Shown in pieces: positions 1 to 10,377 of a DNA stretch of 64,000 nucleotides. The translations under genes and the position numbers were made by a program. The DNA is taken from NCBI GenBank assembly GCA_013368315.1, contig JAACJM010000073.1:1-64000 (forward strand). Direction: 5' to 3'. This DNA is from Tetrapyrgos nigripes (taxonomy: Eukaryota > Basidiomycota > Agaricomycetes > Agaricales > Campanellaceae). The notes beneath the pieces were generated by a model that was not told the origin of the DNA, made no database searches, and saw nothing but the letters and a program-made list of their open reading frames with translations. Numbering within the stretch: the stretch's first letter is position 1; every line of letters begins with the position of its first letter.

Positions 1-3000
1 TTCCCTGACTTGTACTCAATGCTGGCATTCCAACCAATGAGAAAGTTGGCCAAGTACCATAACATTCAATACTCAAATACTACAAAATCACAGTTGCAGG
101 TTTTATTCCAGAACCACAAGTGTGATCCTGCATGTAAAGAGCCCATCACAGTCTTTGAACCTATTGACCCTGTGCAAATTACAAACATTTGTCTGTTCCC
201 TCCTCTGCCTCCCTCAAAATCTTTGCTCAAAAAGATTATAAAAGATTGGTGTGATGATTTTTCTTCCTCACAAGTAGGAGAAGGTGGATGTGCCATATGT
301 GGGCAGCTCAAACCATTATCTTCTCTTCTTCCTCTCTGACAGATCAAAAATATGTTGCATACTCTTATTGCCCCAGGTATTACCCGCAAAGAGCGACACA
401 ACAGTTCTGATAAAATAACTGATTTATCTGGACCTATTATAGACAATTCATGTTCCAAATTATGTAGCGACTGTAGAGTCTGCCTCAGAAATGGCAAAAT
501 TCCTCGGATTTCATTGGCGAATGGCTTTTGGCTCGGACATATTCCTGATCAATTACAAAACTTGAATTTTGTGGAAAAGTTATTAGTTCAAAAGGTCTGA
601 ACCAATTGCTGTTTTGTCCGTGTGTCTACAGGTATGAGAAAGATGATTTCACATGTCATAGCTTTTGACTCACCTGTCTTGAAAGTTTATGATGTTCTGC
701 CTCCACCTCCAGATGATCTTGATGAAGTCTTGGCAATCATGTTTACTGGACCTTGCAAACCTACAGAAAAAGATTATAAATGTACTCCTATGCTTGTTAG
801 ACGTAAAGAAGTCTTCAAAGCTTTGACTTGGCTTTGACTGAATCATCCTGCCTATCCAGATATAAAAATCTCAACAGAGAATCTCAATAAATACCCTGAA
901 GATACACCACCAGTTACTGTAGCATATAAAGAGATGCAGTCTGAAGGTAACAGGATACCTGAGGGTACAAGTACTCATGACAATGAGCAAGAAATTGGCA
1001 CTGAGACAGGCAGTGTTCCATTTGTAGTGCATGGTATCACGGGTGAACAGTTACAGAATACCTCTGTGGAACTCCAGAAAGCTAAGGCTTTAGCTTATCT
1101 GAAATCTCAAGGTAAATTTCTTGCAGTTGGACACAGTGAGAAAAGCTCCTCCATGTTCAACAATCCCTCTTTTTATCCTTCTATTTTTCCCTGGCTTTTC
1201 CCTTATGGCACGGGTAGTATTGGCATGACCACACTCAAATCATATTCTGAAAAAAGTCATAAAAAATACTTTATGAATTATCATGATCAGAGATTTCAGA
1301 CTGATCCATTCAGTCATGAACAAGTCAAAAAGACTACTAGCAATGGCTTCACACTCACACAAAAGAAAAGCTTCTCTGCTATCGCTGACCGCATTTTGAA
1401 TGCAAATGTATTGAACAGTTTGATAGACAAACTGAGCAAAGGTGAAATAGTACGACCAGAAACTGAGGAGGAAAAATGGTGCTATGAGGTCATTCAAGAT
1501 CTAGACCATGTGGGTGGTACAGTGAAAGGATCTATGTTGAGTAAAAAATTCTTGTGAATTAAGCTGTGGTCTCTAATCTCATATCTTGGGGCCCCATCTT
1601 GGTATATTACTTTTGCTCCATCTGATCATACTCATCCTTTGTGTTTGTACTATCCAGTAACTGATGAGAATTTTGACATTAACCTTAATCTTCCTACTGA
1701 GGAAAGAACATGTAAAATTATTAACAATCCTGTTGCTGGTGCCAAGTTTTTTGATTTCATGGTCCAGATGTTTATCAAGCACATCTTAGGCATGGACACT
1801 GATCACGATGGGATTTTTGGTAAAACTTCAGGTTATTTTGGCACTATAGAACAGCAAGGAAGATTGACACTTCATCTTCATATGCTTCTTTGGATTGCAA
1901 ACAGCATATCTCCGCAACAGATAAGGGATGCCATACTTAAAAATGAGAAGGATTTCCAGAGAAAAATGGTTGAGTACTTACAAGATGATGTTGAAGAAGC
2001 TATTCAAGCCATTTCAGAACATGAAGATTACATCAATCCTTTATACTCTTTGCCTACAAGTCCTCCAGCAAACTGTCTGTGTACTGGAAATGAAGATTGT
2101 GATCTCTGTAGAGCATGGTATACTGATTTTCAACAGCAAGTAGATGACATTTTATGTCGAACCCATATACACAAGTGCAAATCTACTTTGACCAAACAAG
2201 GAACAAAAAAGGCTGGAAAAGATTACTTGGGTTGTCTTGACAATAAATTTGGCACCTGCAAAGCTAGGTTTCCATGGGAAACTTTTGCATCAACACAGGT
2301 TGACACTGAGTCAGGTGCGTTGAGGATGAAAAAGTCAGAAGCTTGGATTAATACCTATAACCAAACAGCCACATATTTACTTAGATGTAACTCTGATATC
2401 TCTTTATTGCTATCAGGCACTGCAATCAAGGCTGTTGTCTTGTATGTGACTGAGTATATTACAAAATGGAATTTGAACACTCATGTAAATTTTGAAGTTG
2501 TTCGTACTATTCTACAAAGAAATGCAGAAATGCTGACAGGTACTTTACCACGTCATGAAAAGGCCAGAAAAATCATTATACAAGTTTTCAATCTCCTGGC
2601 AGTGAGGATGGAGCTAGGTGCACCAATGATTGCTCTGTATCTTCTAGATAAACCAGATCATTACACAAGCCATGAATTCAGATCATTTTATTGGAAAGAC
2701 TTTGTCAGTGAAGCCTGTAAGTTTTGGCTTGATTCAGATCAGCTGCAGGCAAACAAGGAAGAAAAACTAGTAGTGATTCGACATAATGGCAAGATTGTGG
2801 GATTTTACTCAGTTTTTGATTATATATACCATCCTGAAGATTTAAGTGAGATGACATTATATGAATGGGTATGCCAATGTGAACGCGTCAAACTAGCAGA
2901 AGATAAAAGAAAGGAAGATGTAGATTGCTCTGATAGCGAGAAGTCAGAATACTATGATAGCAGTGATGATGACTCTTGTTTGTCTGATGAAGACAAAACC

Positions 3001-5523
3001 TATGAACCTTGCAAAAGATCAAAAGATCAAGCCAAGCCTTTGAAAAAAAATATACTGCCCAAAAATGGACATCCTTTGGCTAGTAGCCATTACTTGTGAG
3101 TCCACAATAAGAAAAATATTGTGCCTAATTTCATAGGGCCTTCACTGCCAAGAAGAAATAAAGGAGACAGAGAATTCTATTGCTCAGTCATGTTGACTCT
3201 TTTCAGACTGTGGAGGACTGGAGAAGATCTCAAAAAGGACGAGACTTGGGATCACACATTTCTTGACTATCCAAGTTCATTTTGACCCATTTAAATGTTC
3301 AGATGACAGTATTGGTAGTCGTGAACAACGCAGGCTGTTAGACATGCAAGAGATGACAAACCTACTGGCCAATATGGGTTGGACAAATGCAAAGTATGAC
3401 TTGAAAAATCATATACCAGCCACGTTTGACTATCCTTTCAAACTTCAACTGCATGGAGATTGGAAATCGCTAAAATGAAATCAGAAGTGTTAACAGGTAG
3501 ATCAAAGCAAAACAAAGATGAATCACATGACTTTCCTAATCAAGTAGAAATTCTTGACCAGCATATCTTCGAAGAGAAGTTTAGGAGCACACAGACTCAA
3601 AAGCTGATAGATGATTTGTGCATTGAATTTAGTTTGAATCCAGAGCAAGAGCAAGCTTTCCGTATTGTGGCAAACCATTCAGTCAGCTCTATTTCAGACC
3701 AGTTAAAAATGTATATTGGTGGCATGGCAGGTACAGATAAAACTCAAGTGCTAAAAACTCTCAGGGAGTTCTTCAAAAAAAAAGGCTTCAGAGCCATCGC
3801 ATGATAGTAGTTGCACCAACTGGCACAGCAGCTGCTTTAGTTCAAGGCTCCACTTATCACTCAGTGTTTGGTATCAATTCATCAGAGGAAAGTGAATTTT
3901 GGAAAATGTCCATATCACAAATTTATTCTGGACTAAGTGGAGTGGATTATGTATTTTTAGATGAAGTTTCAATGCTTTCTTGTAAAGATACGTATAAAAT
4001 TAGTGTTAAAATGGCAACTGCCTTGAATCGCCCTCTTCTTCCATTTGGTGGAACAAACATGATATTTGCAGGTGATTTTGCACAGTTGCCTCCAGCTATA
4101 GGTGGTGAAAATGTATCACTATACAGTCATACTATAGGGTCCAGTTCATCAGACCAACAAGCTAGTATTGGTAAATATTTATGGCATCAAGTCAACACAG
4201 TAGTACTGTTGAAGAGAAACTGTCAGCAAACAGGAAATTCCGAAAAAGATGTAAAATTCCGTAAAGCTTTGGAGAATATGAGATATAAACAATGTACCAC
4301 TGAGGACATTACATTCTTGCGGTCGTTGATCTCAGATCCTTCCAACAATTCTCGTTCTGTTGATAACCCTCGCTTCCGGAATACTTCGATAATCTTGACT
4401 TACAATAAACACAAGGATGTTCCCAATGAGCTGGGCACTAAAAGATTTGCAGCAGAGACAGGACAAACTCTCGTGCAATTTTTCTCAGAAGATGAGGAGG
4501 TTGTCTTTGATGAACCTCCCTCAAAAACTCATGATCGTAAACATAAATGGAGGAAAGCTACAAAACACAAAATTGATAACCAAGTTCAGTAGCAACTTTG
4601 GAAACAATCCCTTTCAACTAACAATATGCAGATTCGTGCTACTCTGTCTTTATGCAAAGGACTGCCAGTGATGATCCAATTCAACGGTGCAACTGAACTT
4701 AGCATAACAAAAGGTCAAGAAGGCACTGTTCATGGATGGAAAGCTCGAAAGGGAAAGCATGGTCAACTAGTACTTGATGTGTTGTATGTCAAATTGGAAA
4801 AGCCTCCTACAGATGTCCAGTTTAAAGACCTTCCTCTCAATGTTGTTCCAATCACCCCAAATACAAGGTAAATTAACTGTAAATTACCTGATGACCGAAT
4901 TATTCAAATCTCACGCACTCAGATTGAAGTGTTGCCTAACTTTGCAATGACTGACTTTGCTTCTCAAGGGAAAACACGAGACCCTAATGTAGCAGATATA
5001 TATAATAGCCGTGATTTTCGGGCAATTTATACTGCATTATCAAGAAGCTCTAATGCAGATGGCACCATGATCTTTCAAGGCTTTAACGTTAATCATATTA
5101 CTGGAGGTGTCAATGACAAAGGTGGATACCGTCAAGAACTAAGGGAATTGGAAATTCTAAATGACATCACTAAGTTACGTGAGAATCAGAGATTGCCACC
5201 TTCTATCATTGGAACCTTGAGGGGATCACTCATAGAACAGTATAGATTGCATTACAGCAAAAAGCATACACCTGATGGGCTTCATGAATGTTTAATGTGG
5301 GACGCAGATGACAAATTTGAGTCTACATTAGACAAAGCAATATCATGGAAGATCATTGGAAAAGAACAAACACCACAGGTCAAGAAGAAACGCTTAGGGA
5401 ATTTTGTTGCTATTGAAAAGACTGAGTCACAGTCCAATCATAGAAGGCATGACTCAAGTGCTTCACTGCTAGAGGCAACTGATATTCATGAAATATCACA
5501 TAGACTAACTCCAACTTATGCTT

Positions 5524-6597
5524 ATCCAACTTTAAAATGGTCTGCCAACAGTTGTGCATATGATTCCGCAATCATGCTTCTTTATCATTTGTTCAGATCT
5601 CGAAATGCTGCTTTTTCTGATGAAAGGGCAAATTTCTCATCAATATTGATGAGTGAGCTTGCAGACGCCTTTCAGTCAAACTTAGCAAACTTCACTGATA
5701 TCAGAGAGAGAATACGAAGGCAGCTTTTTATTGTCAACGCAAATGCATTTCCTGACAAGGCATATACAGATACATCAGATGTATTGCATGAGCTATTGCG
5801 TTCAATGGTTCCAACAACTAAGCAAAGTGTTTTTTGTGTTAACAATCACTCCGAGCTTCAAGACAGGATGCAACGTAATTTTCTGCTCACTAGAACTACT
5901 GGTACCTATGAATCCACTCAGCATTGGGTGTCTCACTTTGTGGAGCCTTGGGCTGATAAATGTCAATCTTGTCACTCCGACATGTTCCGGAAATATGAGT
6001 TTCAAAGATTTCCGAAGTTTCTACTAATGTCAATACCTTATGAATATGATATGGAGATTCAAAATATCATACATGTGCCTCAAGGATTTGATTCTCAACA
6101 ATATTACATAAATGGCATTATTTACTTTGGAAGACATCACTTCATCACCAGGATGTTTGATGATGGCCAGGAATCACTGGGTGCAAACACTTGTAATTCC
6201 TTGGATATACAGAGGAATTACATAAGACTTACACTGGTATACTCAATATGTAAGTCCACTTGACTTACTAAAGTATTACCAGAGACCAAGAAAAATAGAA
6301 CAGTTATATATGACCATTGTAAGGCATGAAGTCTCACAGTGGTCCTTGGTAATACTTCAGTAAGTCAAGTGGACTTACATATTGAGTGTACCAGTGTAAG
6401 TCTTGTGTAATTCCTCTGTATATCCAAGGAATTACAAGTGTTTTGCACCCAGTGAATGGTTATATGATGGCATTGGAACTGGTATACCAACAAGGTTATC
6501 TCCAGAATTCCAAGCTAGCAATAACACTCTGGAATACTTTGCAAACAAAAAAGCTGCAGTGGTTCTCTATGTTTTTACAGGACAACACAAACAATGA
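5524..6597 (+). other. C19/USP-like cysteine protease domain at the Helitron C-terminus
   Basis: The tail of the Helitron protein reads like a ubiquitin-specific-protease fold. A Cys box (NSCAYDS) lies near 5548-5568, a CxxC pair near 5962, a His box (GIIYFGRHHF) near 6115-6142, and WLYDG appears after the inserted element near 6458-6472. Family knowledge: Helitrons of several lineages carry accessory OTU-, ULP- or USP-like cysteine proteases. The exact clan here is inferred from motif order only. The domain is split by the 280-bp insertion, so it cannot be made intact from this copy. Confidence 0.65.
6175..6454. mobile_element. Fold-back MITE, CACTG/CAGTG termini, inserted in the Helitron
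   Basis: This is a 280-bp element made almost entirely of two inverted arms of about 114 bp (6175-6287 and 6340-6454) around a loop of about 50 bp. Its outer ends are CACTGGGTGC and GCACCCAGTG. It is flanked on both sides by AAT (6172-6174 and 6455-6457). Reading straight through with one AAT kept joins FDDGQ to EWLYDG in the same frame, so the insertion point is certain. CACTG-type termini with a 3-bp target duplication are the hallmark of CACTA/EnSpm elements, so a non-autonomous member of that class is inferred. Confidence 0.85.
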
Positions 6598-6611
6598 TAA
6601 GTAAACCCTGT

Positions 6612-6645
6612 GGCCTCGTACTTGCCACGCGCAGCGTTGGCCCAC
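6612..6645 (+). repeat. Hairpin-bearing repeat, copy 1
   Basis: A GGCCTCGTACTTG lead is followed by a short hairpin (6624-6641, GCCACGC / loop GCA / GCGTTGGC) and then CCC. It starts 15 bp after the Helitron stop codon. The same block recurs at 9163-9196 and 9835-9867 in the same orientation. Its position suggests a Helitron-type 3' terminal hairpin, but no CTRR end was seen directly after it. Confidence 0.6.
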
Positions 6646-7129
6646 ACCCCTTTCATCAAGTATACTACTGAAATTACCCCCAAGTATACTCTACAAGTTA
6701 TATGTCAGAACTTTTAAAATTACATCATGACATAGCGTAACCTATTATAACGCCATGATGAAAAAGTGCCGTTATGACCCGGTTATTAAGATGACGAAAA
6801 TGATTATAACATCAAAAAAAAAATGGAATGGACGTGATCTGAAGGTGAGTGTAAGAGGTTGTACCTACGAGTCGTATACGTGGAGTAGAACCTTCTTGAA
6901 CACAGAGAACCGCTTGGCAAAATGACCACACGCTTCTAAGAGGCTTGTACTTGAGGAAACTGTAGCCACAGTTACAGTGTCTAGTGCTTGATATTAGATG
7001 TGGATGGAGGAAAAATAGGGGAAGCTTGCTAGAGGGCTCTTGAAGGTATAAGGAGGCAGATGAAGCAAGGGAAGCCAAGGAAAAGATGTATTGCCAGGTA
7101 TGAATTAGGTAGTGTTTACAAGGCCGAAT
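6646..7129. other. AT-rich spacer, no gene seen
   Basis: No coding potential could be supported. The stretch contains an AT-rich segment and an A9 run near 6813. It lies between the Helitron tail and the hAT-like element. Confidence 0.5.
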
Positions 7130-7924
7130 TAAGGCTCCAACCAATTACATTACAATTACTCAAAATCCCGTAATTAATTTGAATTAGTAATCGATTATAA
7201 TGAGTAATTAATTAGTTTCCCAACTCACTACAATGGCATGCCACAGGAGGTTGTTCTGGTGGTCCTAAAGTGCCAATATGTCGGTGCGGGCCACTGTATA
7301 CAGCGGCAGGTACGAGTCCTCATCCCATTGCACAAAATGCAATAGACTCTGAAGAGGTAGATGTGGGTCATGGACTGGGCACTAGGCACTGGTCACTGGT
7401 TCGTTGCTCGACAAAAGTTGACGGAGAATTTGCAGAGAAGCTTAGTGCCGGGTCTGCTGAGCTGACGGAGTAGGATATATTTTCCCGGGATACGAAAAAT
7501 GCGGCCATTTGAGCTCACAATAAGACTCGTCCTAATAAATAGGACTCATAATTATCCATGTCATTTGTGGTTTCAAGTCATTATCATAAGCTGGATGTGC
7601 CAATGTATAGTGATTGTACATCTATGGTCTGCCTTGTGATGACTAATTTCTATTTGTCATGTCTTTATCACATGAAAGTTAGTAGTTATGACAAGGTTTC
7701 TCCTTTGTATGGTCAATCCTGCAGTGTGAAGAGTAAATTGTAGTATTATTAGATGACTACAAGTCAGTATGAAGTAGACTTGAGGCACTTGGCTGAGCCT
7801 TCTGCTACTCTGACCTGAAACTAATTAATTACTGATTACTACCAACTAATTACCCATTACTGAGTTTACCATCATGGATAAAACCGATTAAATCAGTAAT
7901 TAATTGGAATTGGTTGGAGCCTTA
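7130..7924. mobile_element. hAT-like non-autonomous DNA element
   Basis: A 795-bp element bounded by inverted termini TAAGGCTCCAACCAATT (7130-7146 and its complement at 7908-7924). The flanks are GGCCGAAT (7122-7129) and GGCTGAAT (7925-7932), an 8-bp target duplication with one mismatch. The subterminal regions are rich in TAATTA-type sequence on both sides. No transposase is encoded inside. An 8-bp duplication fits hAT (also P or KDZ) elements, so the superfamily is an inference. Confidence 0.72.
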
Positions 7925-8245
7925 GGCTGAATGAAATGAGGCTGAGTTTATTACACTCGGATCCTGCTTGTGGCTATGTTTAAACAGTCCCATCTATCCG
8001 TCCGATAAACGGGTTGGACCGAATTTATCTGTGTGGCTGTGTTAATACCTTTCCTTCCATGACACGTATATAAGCCCATTTTCCTTATTGAGAGCTAACA
8101 TGCCACTTTTCGCCTGCTCATTCCAATATCTTCCTCCGTCGATGTACCGGGGACTCCAGTAATGCGTTATGTTCACTCATTCACAGAGCTGCTTCGAATT
8201 TTTTGTCCATCTCCCAGTGCGTTGCGTTTTTCTCCATTTTGTGTT

Positions 8246-8830
8246 TCACCTGTAATTAGGGAGTATTAGCAACCACGTCAGAAAGTACTTTTTTACTGCA
8301 GAAACTCGGCTAGATTCTGACGTTCGGGAAACTTCTAGACTGTGAAAATAGTCCCACGCCCATAGGTCCTCGAGTAGTTCATTGAAAACTTCTGAGATTG
8401 CACCCTGTGACCTATCATACTGAATACACAACTCATGCTCATCGCTGGCAGTACGGAGGCGGGCCAGAAGAAGGCATAAAGCCTCAACAGGACTGAAACA
8501 GGAACAAGATGCGGTGATGAATGGATCTGGAATGTCCAACACTTTTGCTAGCCTCATAAGCTGAGTCTGAGAAAAGCGAAAGTGCCAGGTGCAATCCTGC
8601 TCATTGATTGAGGACAACCATTCCCAAGTTATCCGGTCACCAGAAGGTGTTGGACGTGGTTTAGAGAGCTGACTGATTGAAGATAGGAATAGAAGATCGT
8701 CTTCATCGTCATTGCCGCCATCAAAGAGTAGGGCTTTCAGAGTTATGGTCTGGTTTACGCTCGACTGACCAGAATCCATTGATGTCGATGAGAGAAAATT
8801 GTGACTCGTCGGCTGTTTAGTTTCAGCCAA
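8246..8830 (-). pseudogene. PIF/Harbinger-like (DDE_Tnp_4) transposase, N-terminal fragment
   Basis: A 194-residue open frame. The second half resembles the region before the DDE core of fungal Harbinger-type transposases, e.g. FRFSQTQLMRLAKVLDIP followed by a predicted helical segment containing EALCLLLARL and an RSQGAISEVFN stretch. The catalytic DDE core is absent: the frame runs into the left terminal inverted repeat and stops just outside it. The N-terminal third is Ser/Thr-rich. It is an internally deleted copy that could not act as a transposase. Family assignment is by recognition of the motif region, not by search. Confidence 0.65.
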
Positions 8831-8884
8831 AACTCGGTTAGATTCTGACGCGCTTAGCTTTCTGACATGTTGCTAATACTCCCT
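8258..8884. mobile_element. PIF/Harbinger-type deletion derivative with TIRs
   Basis: A 627-bp element with inverted ends AGGGAGTATTAGCAAC (8258-8273 and the complement at 8869-8884). Homology continues inward as GTCAGAAAG. It is flanked by ATT on both sides (8255-8257 and 8885-8887), a 3-bp target duplication as expected for PIF/Harbinger. The whole interior is occupied by a truncated transposase frame on the minus strand. A block starting AACTCGG and ending TCTGACG is present at 8300-8321 and again, same orientation, at 8830-8851. Confidence 0.75.
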
Positions 8885-9162
8885 ATTCAATACCTTCCTC
8901 GGTTCCAGCTGCCAAAGCCACTTTGACTCTTCAAGGTATCCTTCAAAGCTGCTTCAACAGGTGCATCTATATATATCTTTTAGTGCCTGTTCTCTCACGG
9001 CTTAAATGATTATTATGTCTCCTCTCATCTCTCATGCCTATATCAATCATTCTCTAAAGGTAGCGCTTCACTGCCTTTCTCTATCTCTTCTCATTGTATC
9101 ATACAAGTGAGTGGCATTTAGAGCTGACTGGGGTATCTGAATGGGGTAGGATGAATGGAGAT

Positions 9163-9196
9163 GGCCTCGTTCTCGCCACGCGCAGCGTTGGCCCAC
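9163..9196 (+). repeat. Hairpin-bearing repeat, copy 2
   Basis: Same block as at 6612: GGCCTCGTTCTC, then the hairpin GCCACGC / GCA / GCGTTGGC (9175-9192), then CCC. It is nearly identical to copy 1 over 34 bp. Confidence 0.6.
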
Positions 9197-9834
9197 AGCC
9201 CTTCCATTACAAAATAACTGGACTAAGGTATCTAGTGGTACTTCTAAGGTTTATATACTTAGTTGGCTAGTCATTGAGAGTCAGAGAGAGTCAAAATGAG
9301 TCATTATAGCAATGAGGCTTCGGTACCTTAGATTGTTGAGTCAATAGTTATAGTGAGTCAAAGAAATAGCGCGAGTGTCGAGGTTTGAAGAAAGTAGAGA
9401 CTGTGGGAAAAATATCGGGGATGTCCGTAATGCCGCGTTAGTTGCTGCGCAGTGGCCCCTATCCTGAAGTATGACTCTTGACAGTGAGCTGCACTCAGAG
9501 TCAAAGTACAAGTAATATCTAGGACTCCAGAGCAGAAATCAAAGCCTCGGGAGGAGGGAAAGCACTATCATTGACGTCGACGAGCTGCCCGGAGGGCAGT
9601 TATAATTAAGGTAATTTTTACCAGGCCGGTAATAATACCATTATTACGGCGATTATATTATAATGTAAAAGAAAAAGTTCGGACATAGTAGTACTATTAG
9701 TATATTTAGCGGTGGCTTGTATGGCGGGTCTACTGTTATTTGCTCTACAAGCGGTAAATTAAATGTACCGCTATCTGTATGAGTGAGACTGCTGTCGTGA
9801 TGTATGGTGCCTTTTGATACAGAGTATGTAAGAA

Positions 9835-9867
9835 GGCCTCATAACTTGCCACGCGAAGCGATGGCCC
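9835..9867 (+). repeat. Hairpin-bearing repeat, copy 3
   Basis: GGCCTCATAACTT followed by the hairpin GCCACGC / GAA / GCGATGGC (9848-9865) and CCC. The loop is GAA here and GCA in the other two copies. Confidence 0.55.
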
Positions 9868-9902
9868 TTTGCCCCAGTCAAAACTTTATCATTAGTTGCT
9901 GC

Positions 9903-10116
9903 CATGAGGCAAAGTTTTCATTTCGCGCAAGGGCATCAACTCAGGTTCACATGAAGCTGACACTTTTCGCAGCTCTTGACATCAATCCAACACTGGTAAG
10001 TGCCGCTCTTCTGAGTCAACATGATTATTTTTGGAAAGAGCACGAGGCAAAATTTTTCATCTCGCGCAATAGCATGAAAGCCAGTCCGCGTGAAGCTGAC
10101 ATTTTTCGCAGTACTT
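9903..10116 (+). repeat. Imperfect direct repeat, about 75 bp, two copies
   Basis: A block beginning GAGGCAAA and ending GCTGACAyTTTTCGCAG occurs at about 9905-9972 and again at about 10043-10112. It lies just upstream of the NACHT-WD40 gene. No function is apparent. Confidence 0.5.
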
Positions 10117-10377
10117 CTTACTGATTGATCAGTTGACTAGGGGTTGGAAGATAGGTGAGTATCAAATGCTAAGATATCAGACATAAACGTTTATCTGATG
10201 GTGCATACACTAGTATAGGCCATAGCATTTTATCCGTTTTGTTATGTCTGGAAATCATAGAAGTGGTGATCCACCCGGACTGCTACAAGCAGGTGCATGG
10301 TCTTTGAATTTCATTTAAATATTCCATTGTCAAATTTGGAGTAGCCACTAATAGAGACACTTGCAGCTTCTCAGCAA

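Larger units (their letters stand above)
1..6597 (+). pseudogene. Helitron Rep-helicase (RepHel) relic, 5' end outside window
   Basis: This is a rolling-circle transposon protein that would nick, unwind and transfer a DNA strand in the nucleus. One frame is readable from base 1 to about 3280. It contains the Helitron N domain, including SWYITFAP near 1600 and the HUH motif HLHML (about 1872-1886). It then continues in shifted frames into a PIF1-like helicase: Walker A region near 3718-3738, Walker B VFLDE near 3952, GDFAQLPP near 4070, and a C-terminal helicase motif near 4960-5060. A cysteine-protease-like domain follows (about 5530-6560). Breaks are: in-frame TGA at 337, 598, 835, 1555 and 3097; frame changes near 3275, 3465 and in the A9 run at 3775-3783; TAG near 4590; TAA at 4869; and an inserted fold-back element at 6175-6454. 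Walker A reads GTDKT where GTGKT/S is expected. It is clearly dead, and the family call is firm. Confidence 0.93.
8888..10377. other. Gene-free spacer with dispersed repeats
   Basis: No supported gene. It contains two further copies of the hairpin repeat (9163-9196, 9835-9867), a GAGTCA-rich stretch near 9270-9370, and an imperfect direct repeat near 9903-10116. The tail is the promoter region of the NACHT-WD40 gene. Confidence 0.5.

Noticed and set aside
337..3099. TGA read as a sense codon (altered genetic code)
   Set aside because: Intact genes here use TGA as their stop (BTB B and D), and the family positions look like Arg, which fits CGA decay better than recoding.
7270..7473. Coding frame within the hAT-like element
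   Set aside because: Short, without motifs, and similar in size to chance frames nearby.
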